Shown in pieces: positions 26,767-36,163 of a stretch of DNA of 64,000 bases (its first letter is position 1; the number at the start of each line of letters is the position of its first letter). This stretch comes from Lysinibacillus telephonicus. Its GTDB lineage: Bacteria; Bacillota; Bacilli; Bacillales_A; Planococcaceae. The stretch lies in NCBI RefSeq assembly GCF_003966145.1, contig NZ_RXNR01000015.1:1-64000 (forward strand). The letters are read 5' to 3'. Both the position numbers and the translations under genes were made by a program. Below the pieces are notes generated by a model that worked only from the letters and a program-made list of their open reading frames with translations, was not told the origin of the DNA and did not search any database.

Positions 26767-27531
26767 TTAAATTGTTTTTATTTCTATATTATTTCCTTTT
26801 AAAATACTGCTTACATTTTGAGCAAATTCAACTGCCTTTGCACCGTCACCATGGATGCACAATGTATCGACTTCTATATTTATCTCTTTTCCTGACGTCG
26901 CAATAACTTTCTTTTCAGAAATCATTTTAATCACTTGTTTTAATGAAGCTTCTTCATCAGTAATGACAGCATTTTGATGTGTACGAGGGGTTAATTGTCC
27001 ATTTTCATTGTATGTTCTATCAACAAACCCTTCATTTGCAACTCTCAACCCTAATTTCTTCGCTTCTGAAATTAAATAACTATTAGATAATCCATATAAA
27101 ATAAGTTCTTCATCTACTTTTAATATCGCTTGTACAATTGCATTTGCTATTTCTTCACTTTTCGCAGCCATATTATAGAGTGCTCCATGAGGTTTTACAT
27201 GATGTAATTTACTTCCCTCAACTTCTACTAATGTTTTTAAAGCACCTATTTGATATAAAGTTAAATCAAAAATTTCTTCAGGTGTATAATTAATGTTTCT
27301 TCTACCGAAACCTTGTAAATCCGGATATCCAGGATGTGCCCCAACAGCGACATTTGCCTCTAATGCTAGGTTTACTGTCTTTCTAATTACAGATGGATCT
27401 CCTGCATGGAACCCACATGCTATATTTACAGATGAAACATATTTCATCATTTCTTTATCGTTGCCAATTTTATATATACCGAAGCTTTCACCCAAATCAC
27501 AATTTAAATCAATCGTTAATTGTTTATTCAT
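26767..27531 (-). CDS. pxpA: 5-oxoprolinase subunit A
   Basis: This 254-aa LamB/YcsF-family protein begins with the hallmark IDLNCDLGESFGIYKIGND, then VNIACGFHAGDPSVI and GAHPGYPDLQGFGRR. PxpA acts with PxpB and PxpC to open 5-oxoproline (pyroglutamate) to glutamate with ATP. It overlaps pxpC by eight bases and is the last gene of the long leftward operon, downstream of pyroglutamyl peptidase, which would supply its substrate. Confidence 0.95.
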   Translation of the reverse strand: MNKQLTIDLNCDLGESFGIYKIGNDKEMMKYVSSVNIACGFHAGDPSVIRKTVNLALEANVAVGAHPGYPDLQGFGRRNINYTPEEIFDLTLYQIGALKTLVEVEGSKLHHVKPHGALYNMAAKSEEIANAIVQAILKVDEELILYGLSNSYLISEAKKLGLRVANEGFVDRTYNENGQLTPRTHQNAVITDEEASLKQVIKMISEKKVIATSGKEINIEVDTLCIHGDGAKAVEFAQNVSSILKGNNIEIKTI

Positions 27532-28405
27532 TAATATTCTCCCTTATAAACGAGATTCGGTCACCATACCGTTGTTGAGCTACCTTCCATAAATCGTCAT
27601 CAAGTATTTTCCCTACAATCGGGTATCCTCCTACCGTTTGGCCATCAGCCATTAAAATAATTGGCTGCCCTTCTGGCGGAATTTGAATAGTACCAAACAT
27701 TGTCGGTTCAGAGAGAATGTCTTTTTTACATTTCATTTTCAATTTTGGACCTTTATAAAAATATCCCATTCGATCACCGGAGGACAATTGAAATTCCTCA
27801 GAAAAAAAGCGATTGACATCCTTTTCTTCAAAATAATTCAGCTGATAACTAGGAACAACTCTTACTTGATGGTGGCTTGGAAATTGAGGGATAAATTTAT
27901 AAAATAGTCCTCGACGATTTTTAAAAATTGGATAATCCTCTCCATATAAAATGGTTCCATTTTGAATATTACAGCCTAAATTCGCCTTTAGGTATGTTGA
28001 GCAGCTATTTAAAATAGATTCTTCCTTAAATCCACCAATTGGTATTAAGTAAGCGATTGACCCCTGTTTAGAAAATTGAACTTTTAAAATATCCCCCTCA
28101 TTTAAAATAAAAGTTTTCCAAGACTCAATTTCTTTTTCATTAACTTTAGCATTCATATCAGCGCCTACTAACACATATTCATGTTTCGATAGTGCTTCAA
28201 ATGACATTCCCCCATAAAAGATTTCTAAAGCAGTTATATTATTATCGTTACCTAAAATTTTTTTTCCCAATTCAAAAGATAACTTATCCATTGGACCAGC
28301 TGTAGGTATACCAAATTTTCGAAAATGAAATCGTCCATTATCCTGTAATGAACAAAATACCCCCTTCTTCAAAACCTTAAGTAACTGTTTCACTTTTATC
28401 TCCAC
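27524..28405 (-). CDS. pxpC: 5-oxoprolinase subunit C (KipA-like)
   Basis: This 293-aa protein is of the biotin-dependent-carboxyltransferase-like family (KipA/YbgK). Motifs are QDNGRFHFRKFGIPTAGPMD at the N-terminus, a mid-region GDRMGYFYKGP and the C-terminal ILMADGQTVGGYPIVGKI. It works with PxpB and PxpA on 5-oxoproline; KipA was first described as an antagonist of the sporulation-kinase inhibitor KipI. The GTG at 28405 overlaps a GTGGAG ribosome-like site that would better serve the GTG at 28393, so the start may be four codons later. Confidence 0.93.
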   Translation of the reverse strand: MEIKVKQLLKVLKKGVFCSLQDNGRFHFRKFGIPTAGPMDKLSFELGKKILGNDNNITALEIFYGGMSFEALSKHEYVLVGADMNAKVNEKEIESWKTFILNEGDILKVQFSKQGSIAYLIPIGGFKEESILNSCSTYLKANLGCNIQNGTILYGEDYPIFKNRRGLFYKFIPQFPSHHQVRVVPSYQLNYFEEKDVNRFFSEEFQLSSGDRMGYFYKGPKLKMKCKKDILSEPTMFGTIQIPPEGQPIILMADGQTVGGYPIVGKILDDDLWKVAQQRYGDRISFIRENINE

Positions 28406-28434
28406 TTTCTACTTCAACTATGCGTCAACAAAAA

Positions 28435-29160
28435 TCAATTCATTTTTAATAATTCAAAAACATATTCTGAATCCTTACTTAGTTGTTGTTCAAGTTCATC
28501 AAATTGTTCTTTCGATATTTTTTCGAATTTTAGTTGATTACCTGCTTGCAATAAAAAAGGATGCTTTCTTTTCACATTAAATAAATCAATAGGGGTTTTG
28601 CCAATAATATTCCACCCTCCAGGGGAGTCTACTGGATATATTCCCGTCTGCTGTCCCCCTATCCCTACACTGCCTTTTTGTACATTTTTTCTTGGTATTT
28701 CAAGTCTAGGAATATATAAATCTTTTTGTAGCCCCCCTAGATAAGGAAAACCAGGTAAAAAGCCAATAAAAAAAACGGTATAGAGTGGTTCGCAATGCTT
28801 TTCGATGATCTGTTCCTTCGATAAATTGATTTCTTTGGATACTCGATCTAAATCTAAAGCGAAAGGTTCCTCATAGCAAACAGGTATTGTAATTTGTTTT
28901 GTAGTATTTAAAGCATTTCCAACAGGATATTTTTCCCACATTGCTAAAATTTCTTTTGTTAGTAGATCACTCGAAATAGTCCTATTAAAAAAAACGGTTA
29001 CCATATGATAGCTTGGTACTGTTTCAATTATATACCGTTTACAATTTTTGTTAATAAATTGGTCAAATGCTGTTACTAATTGAAAAGTTGATAAATTAAT
29101 TTCTTGTCCAAAAATGAACGAGGCAATTGTTTTATCCTGTATTGATATGACAGGAATCAC
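28435..29160 (-). CDS. pxpB: 5-oxoprolinase subunit B (KipI-like)
   Basis: This 241-aa protein is of the AHS1/KipI family. It has the conserved VCYEEPFALDLDRVS, the very typical GFLPGFPYLGGL and the C-terminal SPGGWNIIGKTPIDLF. PxpB is the partner of PxpC in 5-oxoprolinase. The start is GTG, well placed after AGGGGG, and the gene follows pcp with almost no gap. A KipI-type role in sporulation control is possible but the pcp and pxpA context favours metabolism. Confidence 0.94.
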   Translation of the reverse strand: MIPVISIQDKTIASFIFGQEINLSTFQLVTAFDQFINKNCKRYIIETVPSYHMVTVFFNRTISSDLLTKEILAMWEKYPVGNALNTTKQITIPVCYEEPFALDLDRVSKEINLSKEQIIEKHCEPLYTVFFIGFLPGFPYLGGLQKDLYIPRLEIPRKNVQKGSVGIGGQQTGIYPVDSPGGWNIIGKTPIDLFNVKRKHPFLLQAGNQLKFEKISKEQFDELEQQLSKDSEYVFELLKMN

Positions 29161-29161
29161 A

Positions 29162-29776
29162 TTAATCCCCCTCTTTAGCTATCACTTCTAAACTAATTTC
29201 AATTGCTGATATTAAATCTTTTTGGGACCAGCTAGGAATTTTACCATGTATAATAGCTAATTCATGACAAGCAGGCATATGAATAAAACCAGCTTTACAA
29301 CGTAAGTCATTGACTTTAATATAATCTAATACGCTATACATAATGTTATTACACAAATATGTTCCTGCAGTATTTGACATTTCTGCTGGGAAGCCATTTT
29401 CAATTAGATTATTGATAATTGATCTAACCGGTAAAGTTGAAAAATAAGCATCTGGACCATTGCTATTAATCAATTGATCTAAAGGAGCAAAACCATTATT
29501 ATCGCGATCTCCATCCTTTACGTTAATCGCGATTCTTTCTGGTGTAATTTTAAATCGGCCAGCTGCTAAACCAAGGGAAACTACAATATCTGGCTTTAAT
29601 TGTTCCATTTTCTCTATAATAAGTTTTTCAGATTGATTAAAATCTACAGGTAAAATAAAGCTTTCAATTTCATAGTCTTCAATTGTTTTGCCATCCAATT
29701 CCTTAGCAACTGTCATAGTTGGATTTATTTTATAATCTAGAAAAGGTTCAAAACCTGTTAAAAGTATTTTTTTCAT
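29162..29776 (-). CDS. pcp: Pyroglutamyl-peptidase I (pyrrolidone carboxyl peptidase)
   Basis: This 204-aa cytosolic cysteine peptidase is of family C15. The catalytic triad is visible: Glu80 in GRFKITPERIAINV, Cys142 in SNTAGTYLCNNIMY and His166 in GFIHMPACHE. The N-terminal GFEPFLDYKINPT is typical. It removes N-terminal pyroglutamate from peptides. It overlaps the upstream M14-like gene by four bases and sits directly before pxpB, giving a substrate-to-product order of peptidase then 5-oxoprolinase. Ribosome site GGGGGGAG. Confidence 0.96.
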   Translation of the reverse strand: MKKILLTGFEPFLDYKINPTMTVAKELDGKTIEDYEIESFILPVDFNQSEKLIIEKMEQLKPDIVVSLGLAAGRFKITPERIAINVKDGDRDNNGFAPLDQLINSNGPDAYFSTLPVRSIINNLIENGFPAEMSNTAGTYLCNNIMYSVLDYIKVNDLRCKAGFIHMPACHELAIIHGKIPSWSQKDLISAIEISLEVIAKEGD

Positions 29777-32625
29777 ATGTACTCCCCCCTAATTGTTATT
29801 TCTAGTGGTCTCTCTCTGTATAAGGTATTTCCGTTACGTTTCATGTCTACATTCGAATTTGAAACTGTTTGAAGTATTGATAAATTAAATAAATACTGTG
29901 CTTCTACGCATTCCTCCAGCACGTCACCATATACTACTTCATCTGCCACTTCAGAAATAATATCTGCTGCTACCCATTCAGGATATCTTAAAATACTTAC
30001 TGCAGAGTAAGTAGGTGTTACAATTCTCTCTTTATAGAAGTTAATGTTGCCATGCACTTCGAGAGGGAATATCTCAGGCAGCCAATCATGGCCATATTTA
30101 CGGAATCTACTTCTCCAATATTCATTTTGTTTAGGAATATTAGTTGTTTCATAGATTTCACTCATGTCTTTTACAATTTTCTCTAGGTTTTCTCGGGCTA
30201 CATCTGTACCAAGTTCATTTGAATATCTACCAATTCCGTATATTTTAGCGCTCGGAATAAAATATGACACTGGGAAACGTGGAGGGCTATTATACCCTGC
30301 GAATGGCTGTACCCATTCATGAGCAGGAATTCCATGATTATCAATGACAACGTCTGGTGCCCATCTTTTCATTAATTCCGGCAGAACATTTGATTCCCCA
30401 AAGATAGTATTTTTATATCTGATATGGGCGAATTCAAGTCCAACTGCATTATAACGAGCAGCATGATGTTTCCATTCTGGATGTTCCTTTGTTAATTTTT
30501 TTAGTAAATAATGTCCATCAGGATTTGCCAATGGAATTGCAACGATATTAATTTTTTTCAGCAGTTCATTGTTGGATTCTAACCGTTCTAATAATCTATG
30601 AACTGCAATATTACTTGAAACTTCATTAGGATGATGTGCACATTCAATTAACACTGTAGGTTTAAACAGAGTCATTTTTAAAGGATTATCAAATTGTTCA
30701 TTTGATGGTAAATACTTTTCTATTACATGAATTGGACGCCCTCGAAACGAATAATCAACTAATACACTATTGGGTACTGTTGTATCATCAATTTTTGTTT
30801 GTTCCCACATTGTTAATAATTCATCAATATCCCACAAATCGATATGGCCATTAACTTCTAACCTAACCTTTGTTGGCACATTTTTTTCGAAGAAAAGTTC
30901 TTTTGTTTTAACTTCATTTTTATTTAATTGGTGCCATTTTGTTACTTTAATTGACGCCCTAGGATTCTCACCTTTTGCAACATGCATAATAGGAACAACA
31001 GCACCAACCGCTATGTAGGGTTTTCCAATTAATTTTGTTCCTAAATCTTCGAAGTAATCTAACGTATTAAAATAAATATCTTCATAGAGCGCTTCTAAAG
31101 GAGATGTTCTTTCTTCATTAACTGAAAGTCTTTCTTCCTCTTCACTCATCCAAACCTCTACTTCCATTTGATCAAATAGAGGCTGTGTAAGTCCTTTTTC
31201 CCCTTTTATTTCACCGATTCCATCTAATAATTGAGGTAAAAAATCTGTCAGATAAAATTGATAAAAACGTTCCCGATCTGATGGGAAATGCATTACCGCT
31301 TTACCTGTTTCAGAACTAAATACAATACAGCTTGTCGTTGGTGCAGCAAATCTCTCTCCATCCACATAAGGAACTTTGCTGCATTCAACATCTAAACTTC
31401 CTAAATGATAGACCGTCCCATCATCTAATAAGGTGACTACTTCATAAGTGTGCTTTAATTGATTATCTAGTTCGAATTGAACATTTTCTTTACTAATTGA
31501 TGTTTCGTTTTCAATAATGGCATCGATAGGGTAAAGTTCTTGAATCCAACGAATCGGCAGCTCAAGACTATTTTCTAAATGATGTTCTTTAACTTTTATC
31601 TTTATCTTTTTTGCGTTGGCAGGTATTTGATGGATCAGCTCTTCTTTTATCCAATGAAAACCAGGCTTGAATGATGATCTTACAGTAATCTCTTGAATAT
31701 TTTTATATTTTTCAGACCATTTATTTTTTAGTAAGCTTCTAATCTCTAAAGGCTCCGAGACATAAACTTCTACTTTCTGAATTTGATTATTTGCCAAAGA
31801 TTCCAAGTGCTTTTCAGCAAGTTCTATTTCAGAGGGGTTATCCCACTTTACTTCAAGCATTGTTTCTTCTTTATTTTTAAAATGAGCGTAATGAAATGCA
31901 TTTTCCCAGGCACCTAAAACCCCATTCTCTTTCCAGCTTCTTTCGTTCGCTAACCATTCCATCATATTTGCACATTGGTCTAGTGAACCATTTAATTGGA
32001 TAATATTTTCTTTTGGCACTTCAATAAATGATTGATTGTGCTGTTGAATAATAAACTGGATTTCTGCGTTTTTATTTTGAGCAATTGGCAAAGTAATAGA
32101 AGTACTTACTAAACCCAATCTTGCTGCAAAATTACATGTTGCTTTAAATAGCTGCTTGTTCCATTTTTCACAGCCTATATTAATATTAAGATGCTGCTGT
32201 GGGCTTGCCTCTTGTAAATAACCAAATCCAGATAATGTCCAAATGTCACTTATACTAGTAATAGATGATTGTGCATTGTCCTTAACTAAATTCTCTCTCA
32301 ATTCAGTTCCAGCAATTGAGCTTAATAGACTGGAAAGTGCTTCTTCAGATGTATAATAAATATGAAGTTTTCCTGATTCAAAACTTGCTCTTGTTTCAGT
32401 TTCATTTTTCTCAAAACTCATGACTACTTTTTGATTTGTAAACTCAAAAAAGTTAAAAGACAAGGCAGTAGTTTCAAGTCCTACTCTCACCATAAAATCT
32501 AATAAACCTAATGGATATAGATTATCGGGTAAATCAATATAAAGTGAAACACCATCAGGTACTCCATCATTATTTTTATCGAGCAGCAAGCCTTCTAATG
32601 TCCATAAATCCTCCATATTCATCAC
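29773..32625 (-). CDS. Large M14-type zinc carboxypeptidase-like protein
   Basis: This 950-aa protein has no signal peptide, so it is probably cytosolic. A carboxypeptidase-A-like core lies at about residues 650-890: zinc motif AHHPNEVSSN (HxxE), NPDG, the third zinc His likely in DNHGIPAHEW, and a possible catalytic Glu in LEVHGNINFY. The N-terminal 600 residues are unlike common M14 enzymes. They carry an EF-like or calcium-loop-like DKNNDGVPDG near residue 18 and a repeated DLWTLEG/DIWTLSG motif (about residues 5 and 127), suggesting duplicated domains. By context it trims imported peptides ahead of Pcp. The start is uncertain between 32625, 32622 and 32616. Confidence 0.78.
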   Translation of the reverse strand: MMNMEDLWTLEGLLLDKNNDGVPDGVSLYIDLPDNLYPLGLLDFMVRVGLETTALSFNFFEFTNQKVVMSFEKNETETRASFESGKLHIYYTSEEALSSLLSSIAGTELRENLVKDNAQSSITSISDIWTLSGFGYLQEASPQQHLNINIGCEKWNKQLFKATCNFAARLGLVSTSITLPIAQNKNAEIQFIIQQHNQSFIEVPKENIIQLNGSLDQCANMMEWLANERSWKENGVLGAWENAFHYAHFKNKEETMLEVKWDNPSEIELAEKHLESLANNQIQKVEVYVSEPLEIRSLLKNKWSEKYKNIQEITVRSSFKPGFHWIKEELIHQIPANAKKIKIKVKEHHLENSLELPIRWIQELYPIDAIIENETSISKENVQFELDNQLKHTYEVVTLLDDGTVYHLGSLDVECSKVPYVDGERFAAPTTSCIVFSSETGKAVMHFPSDRERFYQFYLTDFLPQLLDGIGEIKGEKGLTQPLFDQMEVEVWMSEEEERLSVNEERTSPLEALYEDIYFNTLDYFEDLGTKLIGKPYIAVGAVVPIMHVAKGENPRASIKVTKWHQLNKNEVKTKELFFEKNVPTKVRLEVNGHIDLWDIDELLTMWEQTKIDDTTVPNSVLVDYSFRGRPIHVIEKYLPSNEQFDNPLKMTLFKPTVLIECAHHPNEVSSNIAVHRLLERLESNNELLKKINIVAIPLANPDGHYLLKKLTKEHPEWKHHAARYNAVGLEFAHIRYKNTIFGESNVLPELMKRWAPDVVIDNHGIPAHEWVQPFAGYNSPPRFPVSYFIPSAKIYGIGRYSNELGTDVARENLEKIVKDMSEIYETTNIPKQNEYWRSRFRKYGHDWLPEIFPLEVHGNINFYKERIVTPTYSAVSILRYPEWVAADIISEVADEVVYGDVLEECVEAQYLFNLSILQTVSNSNVDMKRNGNTLYRERPLEITIRGEYI

Positions 32626-33528
32626 CTACGCCTTTAAATTAGGGTCAAACTTATCTCTTAACCAATCACCAAGCAGGTTAAATCCTAGAACTGTCAGCAT
32701 TATTGAAATACCAGGGAATACAGAAGTCCACCATGCAGTCGTAATATAATTTCTGCTGTCTGCTAACATTCCTCCCCAAGAAGGAATTGTAGGGTCTACA
32801 CCTAAACCTAAGAACGTTAAGGAAGCTTCCAGTAAAATAAATTCTGCGATATACATCGTACTAAGAACTAAAATTGACGATAACACATTCGGTAAAATAT
32901 GTTTCAAAATTATACGTGTATTCGATCCACCGATTGCTTTTGCTGCTTGTACGAATTCTTGTTCCTTTAATGAAATTACTTGTCCCCTAATGAGGCGAGC
33001 AAATCCAACCCAATATGTGAGACCTAAAATAATGACAATTTTCCATATTCCAGTACCTAAAACGCTCATTACAACAATGGCAAATAACATAAATGGAAAA
33101 GCCAATTGAATATCAGCTATACGCATAATTAGGTCATCAAGCCATTTACCAAAATAACCTGATACTAATCCCATTATCGTTCCGATTACAAGAGAAATAA
33201 GAACACCAAATATCCCTACAATTAGTGATATTCTTGCTCCATAAATCATTCTACTTAATAAGTCCCGACCCAATTGGTCTCCACCAAGAAGATACTGTGA
33301 CTCTCCTGTATCATCAGTAAAAGAAGGAACATCTAATCTCGCAGTTAAGCTTGCTTGAGATGGATCATAGGGTGCAATCCATGGTGCGAAAACAGCACAA
33401 ACCACCGTTCCCGCAACAAGTATCATCCCTAAAATTCCTATAGGATTTTTTCTTATAAATTTAAAAATCTTTGAAAGGATTGATGTCTTCTTAGGAGAAG
33501 AATTTGTAACTTCAGCTACTTGTTCCAT
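32626..33528 (-). CDS. Oligopeptide ABC importer permease, DppC/OppC type
   Basis: This 300-aa permease has a cytosolic N-terminus, first membrane segment at about 32-54, the LLGGDQLGRDLLSRMIYGAR motif, EAA loop EFVQAAKAIGG and C-terminus LGDWLRDKFDP. It pairs with the DppB-type subunit encoded two bases upstream. It resembles the permease at 7135-8031 in architecture but is a clearly distinct paralogue. Ribosome site AAAGGGGAA. Confidence 0.9.
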   Translation of the reverse strand: MEQVAEVTNSSPKKTSILSKIFKFIRKNPIGILGMILVAGTVVCAVFAPWIAPYDPSQASLTARLDVPSFTDDTGESQYLLGGDQLGRDLLSRMIYGARISLIVGIFGVLISLVIGTIMGLVSGYFGKWLDDLIMRIADIQLAFPFMLFAIVVMSVLGTGIWKIVIILGLTYWVGFARLIRGQVISLKEQEFVQAAKAIGGSNTRIILKHILPNVLSSILVLSTMYIAEFILLEASLTFLGLGVDPTIPSWGGMLADSRNYITTAWWTSVFPGISIMLTVLGFNLLGDWLRDKFDPNLKA

Positions 33529-33530
33529 AT

Positions 33531-34469
33531 CTATTTCCCCTTTCCAGCTTTAATTCGAGGGTCAATAAGTGAATAACTTAGATCGACGATTAAATTAACT
33601 ACTACCATTACAAGTGCTAAAAATACGACTCCACCTTGAACAACTGGATAGTCACGTTGGTTGATAGCATCAATAATTAAACGGCCAATTCCCGGCCAAG
33701 CAAATACTTGCTCTATAATAACTGTTCCGCCTAATAGCGCACCAAATTGAAGTCCAATAAATGTTGTAGTTGGTAATAATGCATTTCTAAATGCATGTTT
33801 TAATATGACTACCCATTTACTGATTCCCTTTGATTCTGCTGTACGAATATATTGTTGGTTTAATACTTCCAACATTGAGGAACGCACCAACCTAGCCAAT
33901 ACACCAGATAAAATAAGTCCAAGCGTTATCGATGGTAAGATTAAGTATTTAAATCCTTCAAACCCAGACGCAGGCAGCCATTGGAGATTTACTGCAAAAA
34001 TTAAAATTAACATAATACCAAGCCAAAAGTTTGGGAACGATATACCAATAAGTGAAAATACTCGACCACCGAAGTCTAAAAAAGTATCCCGTTTAATTGC
34101 AGAAATAATACCAACTGGAAATGCAATTAACAGTGCTACTACCATTCCACCAAAAGCCAGCAGCATAGTCGGCCATACTCTTTCTGCAATAAGCGTCATT
34201 ACAGGAATACCACTTCTAAAAGACTCCCCTAAATCGAAAGTTAACAATCCTTTCATAAACAGCCCATATTGAATATGTAATGGTTGGTCTAAACCTAATT
34301 CTGCAGTTAACTGATCTATTGCTTCCTGGCTTGGCTCACCCGCTCCAAACATTATGGCTACAGGGTCTCCTGTTAGTCGTATTGAAAAGAACACAATAAG
34401 TGAAATAACAATTACAACTAAAATTGCATGAAAAATTCTTTTAACAATATAAGATAGCAACACTTTCAC
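33531..34469 (-). CDS. Oligopeptide ABC importer permease, DppB/OppB type
   Basis: This 312-aa permease has the N-terminal membrane anchor VKRIFHAILVVIVISLIVFF, the extracytoplasmic motif GLDQPLHIQYGLFMKGLLTF, EAA loop QYIRTAESKGI and C-terminus DLSYSLIDPRIKAGKG. The GTG at 34469 is only two bases from AAGG; a GTG two codons later (34463) is better spaced. It follows a hairpin that separates it from the binding-protein gene. Confidence 0.9.
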   Translation of the reverse strand: MKVLLSYIVKRIFHAILVVIVISLIVFFSIRLTGDPVAIMFGAGEPSQEAIDQLTAELGLDQPLHIQYGLFMKGLLTFDLGESFRSGIPVMTLIAERVWPTMLLAFGGMVVALLIAFPVGIISAIKRDTFLDFGGRVFSLIGISFPNFWLGIMLILIFAVNLQWLPASGFEGFKYLILPSITLGLILSGVLARLVRSSMLEVLNQQYIRTAESKGISKWVVILKHAFRNALLPTTTFIGLQFGALLGGTVIIEQVFAWPGIGRLIIDAINQRDYPVVQGGVVFLALVMVVVNLIVDLSYSLIDPRIKAGKGK

Positions 34470-34490
34470 ATCCTTACTTGATGGAATAAA

Positions 34491-34521
34491 AGAGATAGTA
34501 CGGTGAAACCATACTATCTCT
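34491..34521 (-). terminator. Attenuator hairpin after the second binding-protein gene
   Basis: AGAGATAGTA (34491-34500) pairs with TACTATCTCT (34512-34521), with an inner GGT/ACC pair, followed on the minus strand by TTTTATT. It lies 14 bp past the binding-protein stop and probably gives partial termination, keeping permease levels below those of the binding protein. Confidence 0.65.
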
Positions 34522-34534
34522 CCAGTTTTAAAAC

Positions 34535-36118
34535 CTATTGCACACTAACCTCTTCTAAACGTAGACGGTCATCATGTGGAGGGTTGAAGTCCACTACACG
34601 TTTATTTACTGCATATAAATCTACTGCTTGATAAAGGTTAACCTCTGGAGCTAATTCATATAGTCTTTGTGTTAATTGCTTAAAGATTGCTTCACGCTCT
34701 TCTTGGTCAACTGAATTTCGTTGTTCTTCTAACAAACGTTCAATTTCTTCATCATAGAATGTTGGATTCCAAAATTCACCGGAGTGGTACATTTGGTACG
34801 CTGTATTATCAAAGTCTAGAGTCCAGCCTCCCCAACCATTACGATACATACCTCCAGCATTGCCATTTGGAATTAAATCAGAGTTCAAAGTAGTTACATC
34901 AACAGTATTAATATTTAATTTAATACCCACTTGCTCTAGGTAGAAAGCAACCGCCTGAGTTATTTCTTTAAAGTTCCCGTCAGAACCAGGGATATAAACA
35001 TCAACAGTTGTACCTTCTGTAACGCCGGCTTCTTGTAATAATTGCTTCGCCTTTTCTGGATCATATGGATATGGTTCTAAGTCAGGGTTATAACCAAATG
35101 ATAATTCACTTTGGAAAGTTGCAATTGGTATTCCATATCCGCCTAAAATCTCTTCAATTAACGCATTACGATCTATTGCATAGTTAAATGCTTGACGCAC
35201 TTTCACATCGTCAAAAGGTTCTATACTAGTATCAAAACGCAGCGCAAATACTGTTGGAGTACCTGTTTCCATTAATTCTAAATAATCAGTCGATTTAACC
35301 GTTTCTGCTTGTGATACCTCTACTCGTTTCATAATGTCAATTGAACCTGTTTGTAATTCAGCTAAACGAGTTGAAGCTTCTGGGATAACTTTAAATGTTA
35401 CCTTATCTAACTTTGGTAATCCTTCTTTCCAATAGTTTTCATTTTTCTCTAAAACGATTTGTTGATCACGCTCATAACCAGTCATTTTAAATGGCCCTGT
35501 ACCTACTGGATGTGTATCAAAATATTCCTCGCCATTTTCTTCAATATAGCCTGGAGGAACTATTACTGCTCCATAACTAGCTAATTTTGTTAGTATTACA
35601 GGGTCAATCGTGTTTAAGTGGAAAGTAACAGTATATTCATCATTTACTTCTACACTCTCAATAGATGTATAGTTTGAATATTGCGGTCCTTGTTGACCTT
35701 GTTCTCCTAATAAACGATCGAATGTATATTTAACTGCATCTGCATTAAAAGCTTCACCATTATGGAATGTTACACCTTGGCGAAGTTTAAATACTAAAGT
35801 TTTATCATCAACATACTCCCATGATTCCGCTAATCCTGGTTGAATTTCTAAATCATTATTGCGATCTACTAAACCTTCAAATACTGATGTTGCAACTGTG
35901 CTCCAATCTAGTAAGAACGTATCAATTGGATCCCAGTTTTGCGGTTCAGATGATACCCCAATTACTAGTTCATTTCCTCTTGAACTCGCTGGGTTTTCAG
36001 AAGAACCCGCAGCATTATCGCCGGCTTCTGACGAACTAGAGTTTCCTCCAGAACAAGCAGCTAGAACTAAAACTATTGATAGTGAACATAACAAAAATAA
36101 ATGTTTCATTTTTTGCAT
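34535..36118 (-). CDS. Oligopeptide-binding lipoprotein (SBP family 5)
   Basis: This 527-aa family-5 binding protein has a lipoprotein signal with lipobox LAAC (Cys about residue 22) and a Ser/Gly/Asn-rich linker. Domain motifs are PGLAESWEYV, VTFHNGEAF, PVGTGPFKMTGYE and VRQAFNYAIDR. It has the same length as the binding protein at 9225-10808 but differs in most of the sequence. Encoded in one operon with Pcp and 5-oxoprolinase, its ligands may be N-terminally blocked peptides; this is inference from context. GGGAGG lies nine bases upstream of the ATG. Confidence 0.9.
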   Translation of the reverse strand: MQKMKHLFLLCSLSIVLVLAACSGGNSSSSEAGDNAAGSSENPASSRGNELVIGVSSEPQNWDPIDTFLLDWSTVATSVFEGLVDRNNDLEIQPGLAESWEYVDDKTLVFKLRQGVTFHNGEAFNADAVKYTFDRLLGEQGQQGPQYSNYTSIESVEVNDEYTVTFHLNTIDPVILTKLASYGAVIVPPGYIEENGEEYFDTHPVGTGPFKMTGYERDQQIVLEKNENYWKEGLPKLDKVTFKVIPEASTRLAELQTGSIDIMKRVEVSQAETVKSTDYLELMETGTPTVFALRFDTSIEPFDDVKVRQAFNYAIDRNALIEEILGGYGIPIATFQSELSFGYNPDLEPYPYDPEKAKQLLQEAGVTEGTTVDVYIPGSDGNFKEITQAVAFYLEQVGIKLNINTVDVTTLNSDLIPNGNAGGMYRNGWGGWTLDFDNTAYQMYHSGEFWNPTFYDEEIERLLEEQRNSVDQEEREAIFKQLTQRLYELAPEVNLYQAVDLYAVNKRVVDFNPPHDDRLRLEEVSVQ

Positions 36119-36163
36119 CTTCTCTTTCCTCCCTATTTGTTAAATATGATATTTAGTTTTTTA

